From a virus: a DNA stretch of 28,964 nt. A program made the position numbers and the translations under genes. Positions 21,396 to 28,884 of this stretch are shown in pieces. Every line of letters starts with the position of its first letter. Position 1 is the first letter of the stretch. A model generated the notes under the pieces. The model saw only the letters and a program-made list of their open reading frames with translations. It searched no databases and was not told where the DNA came from. The stretch is taken from positions 1-28,964 of the IMG/VR virus record IMGVR_UViG_3300042261_000837; one strand, written 5' to 3'.

Positions 21396-23081
21396 TTAAG
21401 CGTTAAGACCCGTTTCATAACCACCACCTCTCCAAGTGAGTAGTTTTGGTCTACTTGGTGGTAACATGCTTCTTGGTCTATTTCCTTTGCGATTGAAACT
21501 AATATGCAACCAACCATTTGGAGAATTAGATGGTATTTCATATATGATTTGATCAAAGCTTAGATTCTCTGAAGCCCACTTACAAATTTCAAGCAATTGT
21601 GCTTTATTCTTGCTTGGCCAAGACACATCTGCAGCTTGTCCAGATCCATGTTGTCCTTGAGATTCTCCTGTACGATATCCACTATTGATTCTCATTCCAG
21701 GATATTGATTTCTCAATGGTTCTAAACAATTTTCTGCCAATGCTTGTAGATTACATGCAATTTCAGATTCTCTTAGACCCTTTTGAGCATTTATTCTATA
21801 TGGGAACAAACAGTTAATCGTCAAGTCTCTTAGCTTGTAGTTTGTGCTTAATTTCTTATTGTAATCAGTCTCCGTCAATGGTTCTGAGAAATCGCCGCAA
21901 GTAACTGGTGGTGTAGGATCAGTATTTGCTGATTCCGTTTCTGCAGTTTTTGGCGGAGCATCTTTCGGCACAAAATCAGGCGATGTTGCTGCATAATTAG
22001 GACTTACATTCAAAGTAACACCAGCAAAATTAAATGATCCTGTTCCACCAGGAACTTGTCTCTTTTCTAAAACTGCAGTTTTAGGATCATATGTCTGTTC
22101 TTTATATTCGGGCGACTCGCCAGCAGGATTGAAATCAATGCGAGGTGCTACAAATTTCATATTACCTGTAGAAACAACATTATACTCACCCCTGACTGTG
22201 GTTGTCATGTTTCCACCAACTTTAAGATCCACATCTCCTCTAACAAATACAGAACCGCTACCATTAATCGTCACGATACAATCGCCCATAACATATAAAT
22301 GATCGTCTGACATGACTATTTGATAATTTTTATTGACTATTTTAGTTACGCGCGAACCATCTGGATGTATTTCATCAAATGTTCCAGATCTATGTGCAGT
22401 ATGTATTCTTTCTGCGCCCGGTGTGTCATCAAATTCCATTACGTGACCAGACTCGGTTTCATAGACATGATTATAAGGATAAACAGCAGCATATTTTGTT
22501 GCAGGTTCGCTCCAGAAATCTTCTTTTGCGCCAGGAACATCTGATACTACAGTTTTTTTCTTGATGCCAACAATTGTATCATCAACACTTTCATTTCTTG
22601 CTAAACGACTAACTGTAGACTCATTTGCAATATTTGGAAATCTTTTTGCCATTTCATTTGTAAATGAAACGCCAGCGCCGTCTGTATTATAAGTTCTTTG
22701 TTTTATAGTTTGAGGCGATTGACTTAATGCTGTATCATCTCTAGGATCAGAAAATCCTTTGTCTATTCTGGGTGTTCCGTCTGGTATGCCTGGAACAACA
22801 CCCATCATTGCAGGAAACTGACCATCATCACCATCTAGAAAAAATCCAAATACCATTTCACCTTCTTTAGGTGCAGCCATACTAGAAACGTTTGATCCAA
22901 GAGGAATTATCGGATGTGCCCACGGCAAATCCTTTGTTGGTATCTCTACCTTGTTTTCAGTATGCCATCCAAAAATACGTACTTGACAACGGCCGACGGC
23001 TAAAGGATCCTTGCGATTTTCAACAACTCCAAACCACCAAACAAAACCATCAAGACCCATAAAATTGTTTTTTGTAATCAT
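21396..23081 (-). CDS. 5: Baseplate hub spike gp5 with C-terminal M15-family peptidase
   Basis: 561 aa. Residues 11-110 are the gp5/VgrG OB-fold ('GVVENRKDPLAVGRCQVRIF', 'WAHPIIPLGSNVSS', 'GEMVFGFFLDGDDGQFPAMM'). Residues about 203-320 are the beta-helix/VgrG-like part ('NHVYETESGHVMEFDDTPGA', 'RIHTAHRSGTFDEIHPDGSR', then repeated short strands). After a Pro/Thr-rich linker (about 360-400), residues about 405-540 match the Peptidase M15_3 family: 'RINSGYRTGESQGQHGSGQAA' region with His478 and Asp485 (H-x6-D), Glu515 in 'FDQIIYE', and His526 in 'GWLHISFNRKGNR'. These are the expected zinc ligands and catalytic acid of a peptidoglycan-cutting peptidase. T4 gp5 instead carries a glycosidase (lysozyme) between OB-fold and helix. 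The start overlaps the gp27 stop by 4 bases, with AAAGAG upstream. Confidence 0.92.
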   Translation of the reverse strand: MITKNNFMGLDGFVWWFGVVENRKDPLAVGRCQVRIFGWHTENKVEIPTKDLPWAHPIIPLGSNVSSMAAPKEGEMVFGFFLDGDDGQFPAMMGVVPGIPDGTPRIDKGFSDPRDDTALSQSPQTIKQRTYNTDGAGVSFTNEMAKRFPNIANESTVSRLARNESVDDTIVGIKKKTVVSDVPGAKEDFWSEPATKYAAVYPYNHVYETESGHVMEFDDTPGAERIHTAHRSGTFDEIHPDGSRVTKIVNKNYQIVMSDDHLYVMGDCIVTINGSGSVFVRGDVDLKVGGNMTTTVRGEYNVVSTGNMKFVAPRIDFNPAGESPEYKEQTYDPKTAVLEKRQVPGGTGSFNFAGVTLNVSPNYAATSPDFVPKDAPPKTAETESANTDPTPPVTCGDFSEPLTETDYNKKLSTNYKLRDLTINCLFPYRINAQKGLRESEIACNLQALAENCLEPLRNQYPGMRINSGYRTGESQGQHGSGQAADVSWPSKNKAQLLEICKWASENLSFDQIIYEIPSNSPNGWLHISFNRKGNRPRSMLPPSRPKLLTWRGGGYETGLNA

Positions 23082-24478
23082 TGTCTCTTTATCTCAATAA
23101 CATCTGGGTTAGTATTATCTGCATCTTTATATGCTGTAGATAAGCAATCTCTTGTCGCTTCAATAATCATTTCATATTTTGATGTATTCATTATATGTCT
23201 TATCGCGGTCACCATATATCTTCCACTATAATAAGGGTTTTCATTTAATTCCCCTTTAACTTTTCTTGCCATTAATGGAACTCTAAATTCAATTATATCA
23301 CCAGTAGTTACAAGTGTATCACCCGGAGCTAAAAGCTTTAATTTGAAATAATTTAATTGACTTAATCTAGAACTTCTTTGTAACATCCATTTTTCAACCA
23401 AATTAGGAATTATTGAAGGTTGTTTTGAGCGAATTGATGATAGCGTGTCATGTCCAGAATTTGTCGGATACATTCTTCTAAATGCAAAATAATTTTTTGT
23501 AGTACTATTCTTTAAACGATCTTCATTTTTATTATAAAATGGATATGGTGTTTTTCTATCTTCTATTTTTGTAATTAAATCATTTTCAACATGAACAGTA
23601 TTATTGAAATTTTCTTCGTAATCTAACACAGTATCGTCAGCTCTTAAACGGACTAAATCAATTCCTTTTAAAACACCAGAAAACATTCCACTTGTTGTAG
23701 ACTTGATAATATCAAAAACATTCATGAATTCATATTTGATGACATCATGATATTCTTGTTCTATAGTTTCCGTTTTTTCGACGTTTTTTGGAGTATATGT
23801 ATATTTTATAGCCGTATCATTTTTAAATAGTTTTTCAATAGATTTGAAATGATATCCAAATCTATTTTCATAAAAAAGAAAGCTTGGACTAACTCCCTTT
23901 CCGCTATTTGATAACGTTCTAGTTGCAATCCAAGATATTGCGGATAAAGGATTCATATAAGGTATGATTAGATTGTGTCTTCCATAAGTTTCTTCTATGT
24001 TTTCAATAAGTAATTTTTCTGAAGACACGCCTAATTGATGCATCAATATATCTTTAACTATATCTGAAGACGTTTTTCCTCTATATGATTTTGATATTGA
24101 TCTTGATAGAGATAATATATTTTCTTCAGAACAAAAATACAAAATATATGTTTGACCGGCTTGTGTTGGTTTATTAGAAACCTCATCAAATTGCATTTTG
24201 TATATTCTAAAAGTTTTATCCATTATAACATCTTTATCATATCCTTTTTTGTTCATTATGATTTTTATAAATTCAAATCCCGATAAGGGAATATCTGCAA
24301 ATAAATCAATAGAGTCTGAAAGTAAAAGACTTCCAGACATTGTTGAATTGTATATATCCTCAAATAGATTTAACTCTATCATTTGAGGATATACGTCAAA
24401 ATATTTTCCGTTTGTACTGAATATGGTTAAAGCTTTTAATTGATAACCTTTTTCAGTTGTATTAGTATTTTCAGACAT
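23078..24478 (-). CDS. 27: Baseplate hub protein gp27-like
   Basis: 466 aa (T4 gp27 is 391). It lies directly before gp5, its expected partner in the hub-spike complex. The N-terminus ('LKALTIFSTNGKYFDVYPQM', 'ELNLFEDIYNSTMSGSLLLS', 'GFEFIKIIMNKKGYDKD') is the first tube-like domain typical of hub proteins of T4-like and VgrG-type systems. 'GKTSSDIVKDILMHQLGVSS' and 'GRHNLIIPYMNPLSAISWIA' are conserved hub segments, as is 'SPSFLFYENRFGYHFKSIEK'. Near the C-terminus 'LLAPGDTLVTTGDIIEFRVP' and 'SGRYMVTAIRHIMNTSKYEM' form the closing beta domain. The start overlaps the gp53 end by 8 bases with no clear ribosome site, so coupled translation is likely. Confidence 0.87.
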   Translation of the reverse strand: MSENTNTTEKGYQLKALTIFSTNGKYFDVYPQMIELNLFEDIYNSTMSGSLLLSDSIDLFADIPLSGFEFIKIIMNKKGYDKDVIMDKTFRIYKMQFDEVSNKPTQAGQTYILYFCSEENILSLSRSISKSYRGKTSSDIVKDILMHQLGVSSEKLLIENIEETYGRHNLIIPYMNPLSAISWIATRTLSNSGKGVSPSFLFYENRFGYHFKSIEKLFKNDTAIKYTYTPKNVEKTETIEQEYHDVIKYEFMNVFDIIKSTTSGMFSGVLKGIDLVRLRADDTVLDYEENFNNTVHVENDLITKIEDRKTPYPFYNKNEDRLKNSTTKNYFAFRRMYPTNSGHDTLSSIRSKQPSIIPNLVEKWMLQRSSRLSQLNYFKLKLLAPGDTLVTTGDIIEFRVPLMARKVKGELNENPYYSGRYMVTAIRHIMNTSKYEMIIEATRDCLSTAYKDADNTNPDVIEIKRQ

Positions 24479-25094
24479 TAGTGTTTAACAATGCTACCAT
24501 TTCTTTCTCAATTTGAGGAACATATGTTTTATCTATTATTTTAATTTTTCTTTTTGATTCATTTAATTCATTTTCATAATCATATGCATACACAATATTT
24601 TTCGTTGTTTTCACTTGAACAGAATTTCCATCTTTTAGATTGAAAGTTTCAATACTTGAACTTGGTAAACTTGAATATGTACCCGAATCAATTTCATATC
24701 TTTTAACTGAAATAGTTCTTGTTACAGAATCGGTTTTTGTTATTATTTTTTCATAATGATGTATTTGTGTTGTGGCGTTTGTAAATGAACCATATTTGCT
24801 ATTGATATAAGATTCAAAATTAGTTGATGATAAAACCCAATCATAATACGGATCAATTATGTCATTTGCCAATAAGATAATCCAATGTTTATTTGGACTA
24901 TCATAGTATTTTGATGCGATTATTTCTGGCGTTTCTCCATCTTGCACATCATACAAATAATACACTAAAGTTTGATTTTTTATACTTGAGAGCATATTGA
25001 CACGAGATAATATATCCGTGACAATTTTCCTCTGTACTGGATTTTCTCCAGTTATACTATAACCAACTAATGTGAAATTTTCAAAAAATGCCAT
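24471..25094 (-). CDS. 53: Baseplate wedge protein gp53
   Basis: 207 aa (T4 gp53 is 196). Diagnostic segment at residues about 44-90: 'VYYLYDVQDGETPEIIASKY', then 'YDSPNKHWIILLANDIIDPY'. This is a LysM-like fold seen in gp53, which clamps adjacent wedges together. The C-terminal part ('YEKIITKTDSVTRTISVKRY', 'YENELNESKRKIKIIDKTYV', 'QIEKEMVALL') fits the family. The start shares the TAATG overlap with the gp48 stop and has AAGGGA upstream. Confidence 0.93.
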   Translation of the reverse strand: MAFFENFTLVGYSITGENPVQRKIVTDILSRVNMLSSIKNQTLVYYLYDVQDGETPEIIASKYYDSPNKHWIILLANDIIDPYYDWVLSSTNFESYINSKYGSFTNATTQIHHYEKIITKTDSVTRTISVKRYEIDSGTYSSLPSSSIETFNLKDGNSVQVKTTKNIVYAYDYENELNESKRKIKIIDKTYVPQIEKEMVALLNTNV

Positions 25095-26089
25095 TAGTAT
25101 CCCTTGTCTATCTTTTCTCTTGTAATTATGTCTAGTTCTTTAAATGATAATCTCATTCTTGTTTGTACGGGCATACCGTCATAAAAGGTGCTCCATTGTC
25201 CAGATGCTGCATAATCAACTTGAACATTTTCTAAAACACAAGAATTTATTCTTGGTATGTTTGTATTTTCTACAAAACTACCATCATTTGTTTTTCTCAA
25301 AAATGAAATATCAAAGTCTGATGGTGGAATAAACACAAGTCCTTCTAAGATTTGTTCTGGCGCTGAATGTCTTCTAAATTCATTAATTATGTCCCAAACA
25401 ACATTAGCTTCTTGCTCATCTCTTGGAGAAAACATGAAATCGAAATTGAATGTTCTCAATGTCGGAGATACATAAAGAACTTCAATAATTGGATTTAGTG
25501 CAAATCCCATAATTTGAGCGCCAGTTTTAGCTACACTTGTTGCTTGTCTATCAATACTCGATAATACTCCCAAAGCTCTTGGTCCCAATAAAGCCGTTAA
25601 TGCAACTGCTGCGCCAGCAGCACCTAAACCAGCTCTTAAAGTTCCAATTGTAGATTGTGCAGCAGATACACCAGTTGCTGCAGCAGTACCACCCAAACCA
25701 AATTTATCTATTAAACTAGGAGTTTCATATTGTTGTTTTGCATCATATACTACAGTTTCTGGAACATATAATGAAATAGCTCTTGCAACACGAGTTGTTC
25801 TTCTAGTCAAACCTAATAATTGATTTGCTTTAGTCGATTTATACCTAGGCGCTTGACCTTGTGCTATTATTTCTCGGCCGCGCGTAGATCCTGCTGACGG
25901 TTCTCCCGGTGCAGTTTCTATCGGCTGACTTAAATCCTTGCTATCTTGATGTACATTTATATTAAATAATAAAGCATGAGACAAAGTTTCTATGTCAGTA
26001 GGATAATTGAAAGAAGAAAACCCATATTTGCTACCCTGAAGTGTGGCTAAGGGTGCACCCCCTGCTCTAGGGGAAAGTCTACTCGACAT
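25094..26089 (-). CDS. 48: Baseplate tail tube cap gp48-like
   Basis: 331 aa, close to T4 gp48 (364). First gene of the minus-strand train. Features: 'TLSHALLFNINVHQDS' (35-50), an extended linker (51-95), 'ARAISLYVPETVVYDAKQQY' (102-121), a Gly/Ala-rich hydrophobic stretch (about 131-178), then the tube-like beta domain 'ALNPIIEVLYVSPTLRTFNF' (197-216), 'FMFSPRDEQEANVVWDIINE' (218-237), 'VQTRMRLSFKELDIITREKI' (308-327). gp48 and gp54 are tube-protein relatives that connect hub to tail tube. The alternative gp54 is less likely because the plus strand holds another tube-like gene. It lies 26 bases from a TATAAATA late motif, with AGGAA before the start. Confidence 0.78.
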   Translation of the reverse strand: MSSRLSPRAGGAPLATLQGSKYGFSSFNYPTDIETLSHALLFNINVHQDSKDLSQPIETAPGEPSAGSTRGREIIAQGQAPRYKSTKANQLLGLTRRTTRVARAISLYVPETVVYDAKQQYETPSLIDKFGLGGTAAATGVSAAQSTIGTLRAGLGAAGAAVALTALLGPRALGVLSSIDRQATSVAKTGAQIMGFALNPIIEVLYVSPTLRTFNFDFMFSPRDEQEANVVWDIINEFRRHSAPEQILEGLVFIPPSDFDISFLRKTNDGSFVENTNIPRINSCVLENVQVDYAASGQWSTFYDGMPVQTRMRLSFKELDIITREKIDKGY

Positions 26090-26096
26090 CTAAATA
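26089..26096 (+). promoter_or_regulatory. Possible late promoter (TCTAAATA) for the plus-strand genes
   Basis: TCTAAATA differs from the TATAAATA consensus at one base. It ends 27 bases before the gp4 start, the same spacing seen for the two minus-strand motifs. It overlaps the first base of the gp48 start codon, so the two transcription units would share and cross this gap. Confidence 0.35.
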
Positions 26097-26115
26097 TTCC
26101 TAGTGTTATTTCTTA

Positions 26116-26123
26116 TATTTATA
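26116..26123 (-). promoter_or_regulatory. T4-type late promoter (TATAAATA) for the minus-strand baseplate train
   Basis: The minus strand reads exactly TATAAATA, the consensus T4 late promoter element used by the phage late sigma factor gp55 with sliding-clamp activation. It lies 26 bases upstream of the gp48 start, the first gene of the train. Confidence 0.65.
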
Positions 26124-26561
26124 ATGTCATACAAGGGCCGATTCATACCAACAAATAGCAGCAAATATCGTGGAGACCCGACAAGAATCGTATATCGTAG
26201 CTTGTGGGAACGAAGGGTTATGGTGTTTCTTGATAATAATCCCTCTATTGTTCAATGGTCATCCGAAGAAATAATAATACCATACTTATCTCCCATTGAT
26301 CGCAAAGTGCATCGTTACTTTCCCGACTTTTACGTTAAAGTAAAAGATAGAACAGGAGTAGTACGTGAAATGATTTGGGAAATAAAACCCAAAAAAGAAT
26401 CTGCACCACCACAAAAAAGATCAAGAATAACACAAAAATACATTACAGAAGTTATGACATGGGGTGTTAATGAAGCAAAATGGAAAGCTGCACAAGAATA
26501 TTGTTTAGATAGAAATTGGCAGTTTAAAGTTCTTACAGAGGATGATTTAGGAATCAAATAA
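26124..26561 (+). CDS. 4: Head completion protein gp4 (PD-(D/E)XK nuclease fold)
   Basis: 145 aa from the ATG at 26124 (T4 gp4 is 150). A longer frame from a GTG at 26103 is possible but adds only seven hydrophobic residues; 'MSYKGRFIPTNSSKYRGDP' is the natural start. Nuclease-fold motifs are visible: Glu29 in 'YRSLWERRVMVFLDNNP', Asp68 in 'RYFPDFYVKV', and Glu86-x-Lys88 in 'MIWEIKPKKES'. 'WSSEEIIIPYLSPID' is also typical of the family. gp4 is needed to finish DNA-filled heads so tails can join. No clear ribosome site is seen. The gene is divergent from gp48, with a 34-base gap to it. Confidence 0.9.
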   Translation: MSYKGRFIPTNSSKYRGDPTRIVYRSLWERRVMVFLDNNPSIVQWSSEEIIIPYLSPIDRKVHRYFPDFYVKVKDRTGVVREMIWEIKPKKESAPPQKRSRITQKYITEVMTWGVNEAKWKAAQEYCLDRNWQFKVLTEDDLGIK

Positions 26562-26569
26562 ATATTCAT

Positions 26570-27151
26570 ATGGCAATAATAGATAGATTACAAAGAGAAC
26601 TGCAGAGACAAAATCTAGCCACAAGTTCAAGTAAGGCTAGACAATGGATCCGAAATAAGGTCAAAGATTTAACAAGTCTTAGATCAAACACGCTCATGCG
26701 TGATAGAAAACGTTTAGAGAATGATTTTGATCTAGGTAAAATGTATTTTTTTGTATATAATCCAAAATTACAAGATAAATTGCCATTTTATGACTTGTTT
26801 CCACTAGTTATTCCTATAGAACAGTATTCAGACGGATTTCTAGGTCTTAATTTACATTATCTTGCACCTGTACCAAGAGCAAAATTACTAGATGCATTGA
26901 GCGAATATGCTCATAGTAAAAAATTCGATGATAAAACAAAAATTGCTGTCACATATCAAATGTTGAAAAGAGCAGCCAGTAATGATATGTTCAAACCGTG
27001 TGTAAAAAGATACTTAACACAACACATTCAATCGCAGTTTTTAAAAATTGATGCTCCTGAATGGGATATAGCAATATTTTTACCAGTTGAAAGTTTCATT
27101 GGAGCATCTAAACAAAAAGTTTTTGCTAATTCAAGAAAGAAATATAAATGA
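26570..27151 (+). CDS. Conserved virion-cluster protein of unknown function
   Basis: 193 aa. I do not recognise a characterised family with certainty. Residues 1-50 are basic and helical ('RQWIRNKVKDLTSLRSNTLM'). Residues 56-105 hold the most distinctive part: 'LGKMYFFVYNPKLQDKLPFY', 'DLFPLVIPIEQYSDGFLGLN', 'LHYLAPVPRAKLLDALSEYA'; this phrase is widespread in T4-like phages, as I recall. The C-terminus is basic ('FANSRKKYK'). It lies 8 bases after gp4 and overlaps the tube-like gene by 4 bases (ATGA). In T4 the gene beside gene 4 is gene 2 (DNA end protector), so a packaging-end role is conceivable, but the sequence gives no direct proof. Confidence 0.8.
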   Translation: MAIIDRLQRELQRQNLATSSSKARQWIRNKVKDLTSLRSNTLMRDRKRLENDFDLGKMYFFVYNPKLQDKLPFYDLFPLVIPIEQYSDGFLGLNLHYLAPVPRAKLLDALSEYAHSKKFDDKTKIAVTYQMLKRAASNDMFKPCVKRYLTQHIQSQFLKIDAPEWDIAIFLPVESFIGASKQKVFANSRKKYK

Positions 27152-27915
27152 GTAGTATAGAAACATTTAGATCTAGTATTAACAAATATACAGATCTTGC
27201 TAGAACTAGTAGATTTGCTGTCTTTATTCCTGAATCTACACTTAGTGATGAAGCTATACAACTTTTATCTCTTCGCTGTGAAGAAGCAGAATTGCCCGGA
27301 AGAGCATTTGCAACTTTTGAACACAGAACATATGGACCATTTCAAAAATTTCCATCATTAAGCACGTATAACGAAATGAGTTTGACTTTTTTATGCTCCG
27401 GAAATCGTGCGGGAGAAGAAGCATCTGGATTTCGCGAAAAAGATCTATTCGATTTATGGATGAAATTTATTCAACCATACAAACGTGGAGAAGTTATAAA
27501 ACAATATATGGCAAATTCGGAATGGAATTTTAATTACAAAAGAAACTATCAAAGAGATATTCAAATTCTACACTATGATACAGTAGGAAAAGAAAATCGT
27601 CCGGTAACTGCACTTCCATTTTCTCCTTCTAATCAATTTGGTCAAACAAGAGTGACACCAACAGAAGTTAGAGAAGTGGGTCCACCTTCATCTGGAAATG
27701 TATTAAGTTATGGAGTTAAACTAATTAATGCATTTCCAACTTCAGTTAATCAAATACAACTGTCTTGGGGCTCAGCAGATGCGATTGCAAGAGTAATTGT
27801 GACAATTGCATATGATTATTGGGAAAAAATAAATGAATCGCCTCCAGAAGTAGAAGCAGCATTGAGAGATACTATGTCTACTCAAATACCAAGACTAAAT
27901 GCAAATAGACGTTGA
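27148..27915 (+). CDS. Tail tube-like baseplate protein (gp54/gp19 family)
   Basis: 255 aa. The fold pattern of T4-like tube proteins is visible: 'LARTSRFAVFIPESTLSDEA' (strand at start), 'LSLRCEEAELPGRAFATFEH', 'RTYGPFQKFPSLSTYNEMSL', 'TFLCSGN', 'REKDLFDLWMKFI', 'RNYQRDIQILHYDTVGKENR', then 'YGVKLINAFPTSVNQIQLSW', 'ARVIVTIAYDYWEKI'. The main tube protein gp19 is usually shorter (about 160-210 aa) and sits by the sheath gene. Here the gene is in the baseplate assembly set near gp48 and gp26, so a gp54-like tube initiator is the better reading. The distinction needs a profile comparison, so no symbol is given. Confidence 0.85.
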   Translation: MSSIETFRSSINKYTDLARTSRFAVFIPESTLSDEAIQLLSLRCEEAELPGRAFATFEHRTYGPFQKFPSLSTYNEMSLTFLCSGNRAGEEASGFREKDLFDLWMKFIQPYKRGEVIKQYMANSEWNFNYKRNYQRDIQILHYDTVGKENRPVTALPFSPSNQFGQTRVTPTEVREVGPPSSGNVLSYGVKLINAFPTSVNQIQLSWGSADAIARVIVTIAYDYWEKINESPPEVEAALRDTMSTQIPRLNANRR

Positions 27916-27941
27916 TATGTATAAAATGAAAGGATTATAAA

Positions 27942-28688
27942 ATGCCATTACCAAAAATTGATTTGCCTACATACGAATTTGAGTTGCCATCATCTGGCAA
28001 AAAAATAAAGTTTAGACCATTTTTGGTCAAAGAACAAAAAATTCTACTAATGGCGCTTGAAGCAGGAAAAGAAGCAGATGTTATCGGCGCCGTAAAACAA
28101 ATAGTGACAAATTGCATAGTTGAAGAAAACTTTGATGTAAATGATATGTCAGCATTTGACATTGAATATTTTTTCATCAATCTTAGAGCAAGATCAATCG
28201 GCGAAAAAATGGCTCTAAATTTCAAATGTAAAAATATAGTAGAAGAAAAAGAATGCGGACATAACATGCAAGTTGAACATGACGTATTGTCTGCAAAAAT
28301 TGAAAAACAACCAGATCATAACAAAACAATATTCTTTAGTAAAGATGTTGGTGTTGTCATGAAATATCCATCTATGAAACTTGCTGAAAATCTAGTTTTG
28401 AAGGCCAAGGCAAAACAAAAGAATTTATCAGAAACAGAAATCGCAATGGATATGATTGTAGATTGTGTAGATTATTTCTTTGAAAAAGATAATATCTTCT
28501 ACATCAATGAAATGAGTCGTGAAGAAGTTAGAGATTACATAGAAAATATACCAAAATCAAGTTTAGATCAAATTGAAAAATTCTTTCAAACTATGCCAAC
28601 TGTCAAATCGTTGGTTGAACATAAATGCGAAAAATGTGGATTTGAACACAAAATACCCATTGAAGGATTAATAAGTTTTTTCGGCTAA
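27942..28688 (+). CDS. 26: Baseplate hub/tail assembly protein gp26-like (T4_baseplate family)
   Basis: 248 aa (T4 gp26 is 208). The start 'MPLPKIDLPTYEFELPSSGK' and 'KFRPFLVKEQKILLMALEAG' are the signature of the T4_baseplate family, assembly factors of the hub. Four Cys (96, 105, 229, 232) in 'NFKCKNIVEEKECGHNM' and 'HKCEKCGFEH' look like a zinc site joining the middle and the C-terminus. The ribosome site AAAGGA is good. The last codons are AGT TTT TTC GGC TAA, with a T TTT TTC slippery heptamer. A second product extended in the -1 frame is expected, as in lambda gpG/gpGT chaperones. Confidence 0.85.
   Translation: MPLPKIDLPTYEFELPSSGKKIKFRPFLVKEQKILLMALEAGKEADVIGAVKQIVTNCIVEENFDVNDMSAFDIEYFFINLRARSIGEKMALNFKCKNIVEEKECGHNMQVEHDVLSAKIEKQPDHNKTIFFSKDVGVVMKYPSMKLAENLVLKAKAKQKNLSETEIAMDMIVDCVDYFFEKDNIFYINEMSREEVRDYIENIPKSSLDQIEKFFQTMPTVKSLVEHKCEKCGFEHKIPIEGLISFFG
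28676..28682 (+). promoter_or_regulatory. Candidate -1 ribosomal frameshift site (T TTT TTC)
   Basis: The heptamer TTTTTTC sits in the X XXY YYZ register of the gp26 frame (codons TTT and TTC), two codons before its stop. A slip of -1 continues as CGG CTA AGC CTT GGT CAT GAA and stays open to a stop at 28880-28882. A weak 5-bp stem (28692-28696 with 28724-28728) lies 9 bases downstream. Confidence 0.65.
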
Positions 28689-28882
28689 GCCTTGGTCATG
28701 AAACATTGATGAATATCTATAGTACCAACTTTGCAATGATGCAGCATCATAAGTATAGTTTAACTGAATTGGAACAAATGATACCGTGGGAAAGAGATGT
28801 TTACATTGTACTACTAGTACAATACATCGAAAAAGAAAATGAAAGACTCAAGCAACAAGCAGCAGAAACGAAGAGAAAATAA
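28682..28882 (+). CDS. gp26 frameshift extension / small tail-assembly ORF
   Basis: Open in the -1 frame relative to gp26, giving 66 residues after the slip ('RLSLGHETLMNIYSTNFAMM', 'QHHKYSLTELEQMIPWERDV', 'YIVLLVQYIEKENERLKQQA'). If it is read as a separate gene, the first ATG is at 28709 (57 aa), but no ribosome site precedes it. The pattern 'MMxHHKYSLxELExMIPWERDxY' followed by an amphipathic helix rich in Glu/Lys is what the downstream part of phage tail-assembly chaperones looks like. The fusion with gp26 would run from 27942 to 28882. It is likely an assembly factor contacting the next gene's product. This reading is inferred. Confidence 0.75.
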   Translation, partial: RLSLGHETLMNIYSTNFAMMQHHKYSLTELEQMIPWERDVYIVLLVQYIEKENERLKQQAAETKRK

Positions 28883-28884
28883 AA

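Noticed and set aside
26103-26123. Upstream GTG start that would extend gp4 by seven residues
   Set aside because: The added residues are hydrophobic and unlike the family N-terminus, and the region is taken by a late-promoter motif; ATG at 26124 is preferred.
26557-26564. AATAAATA motif before the 193-aa gene
   Set aside because: It matches NATAAATA but ends only 5 bases before the start codon, leaving no leader; probably chance in AT-rich DNA.
28736-28750. Perfect palindrome ATGATGCAGCATCAT as a frameshift stimulator or terminator
   Set aside because: It is 54 bases past the slippery site, too far to act as the usual stimulator, has no U-run, and encodes the conserved MMQHH motif.
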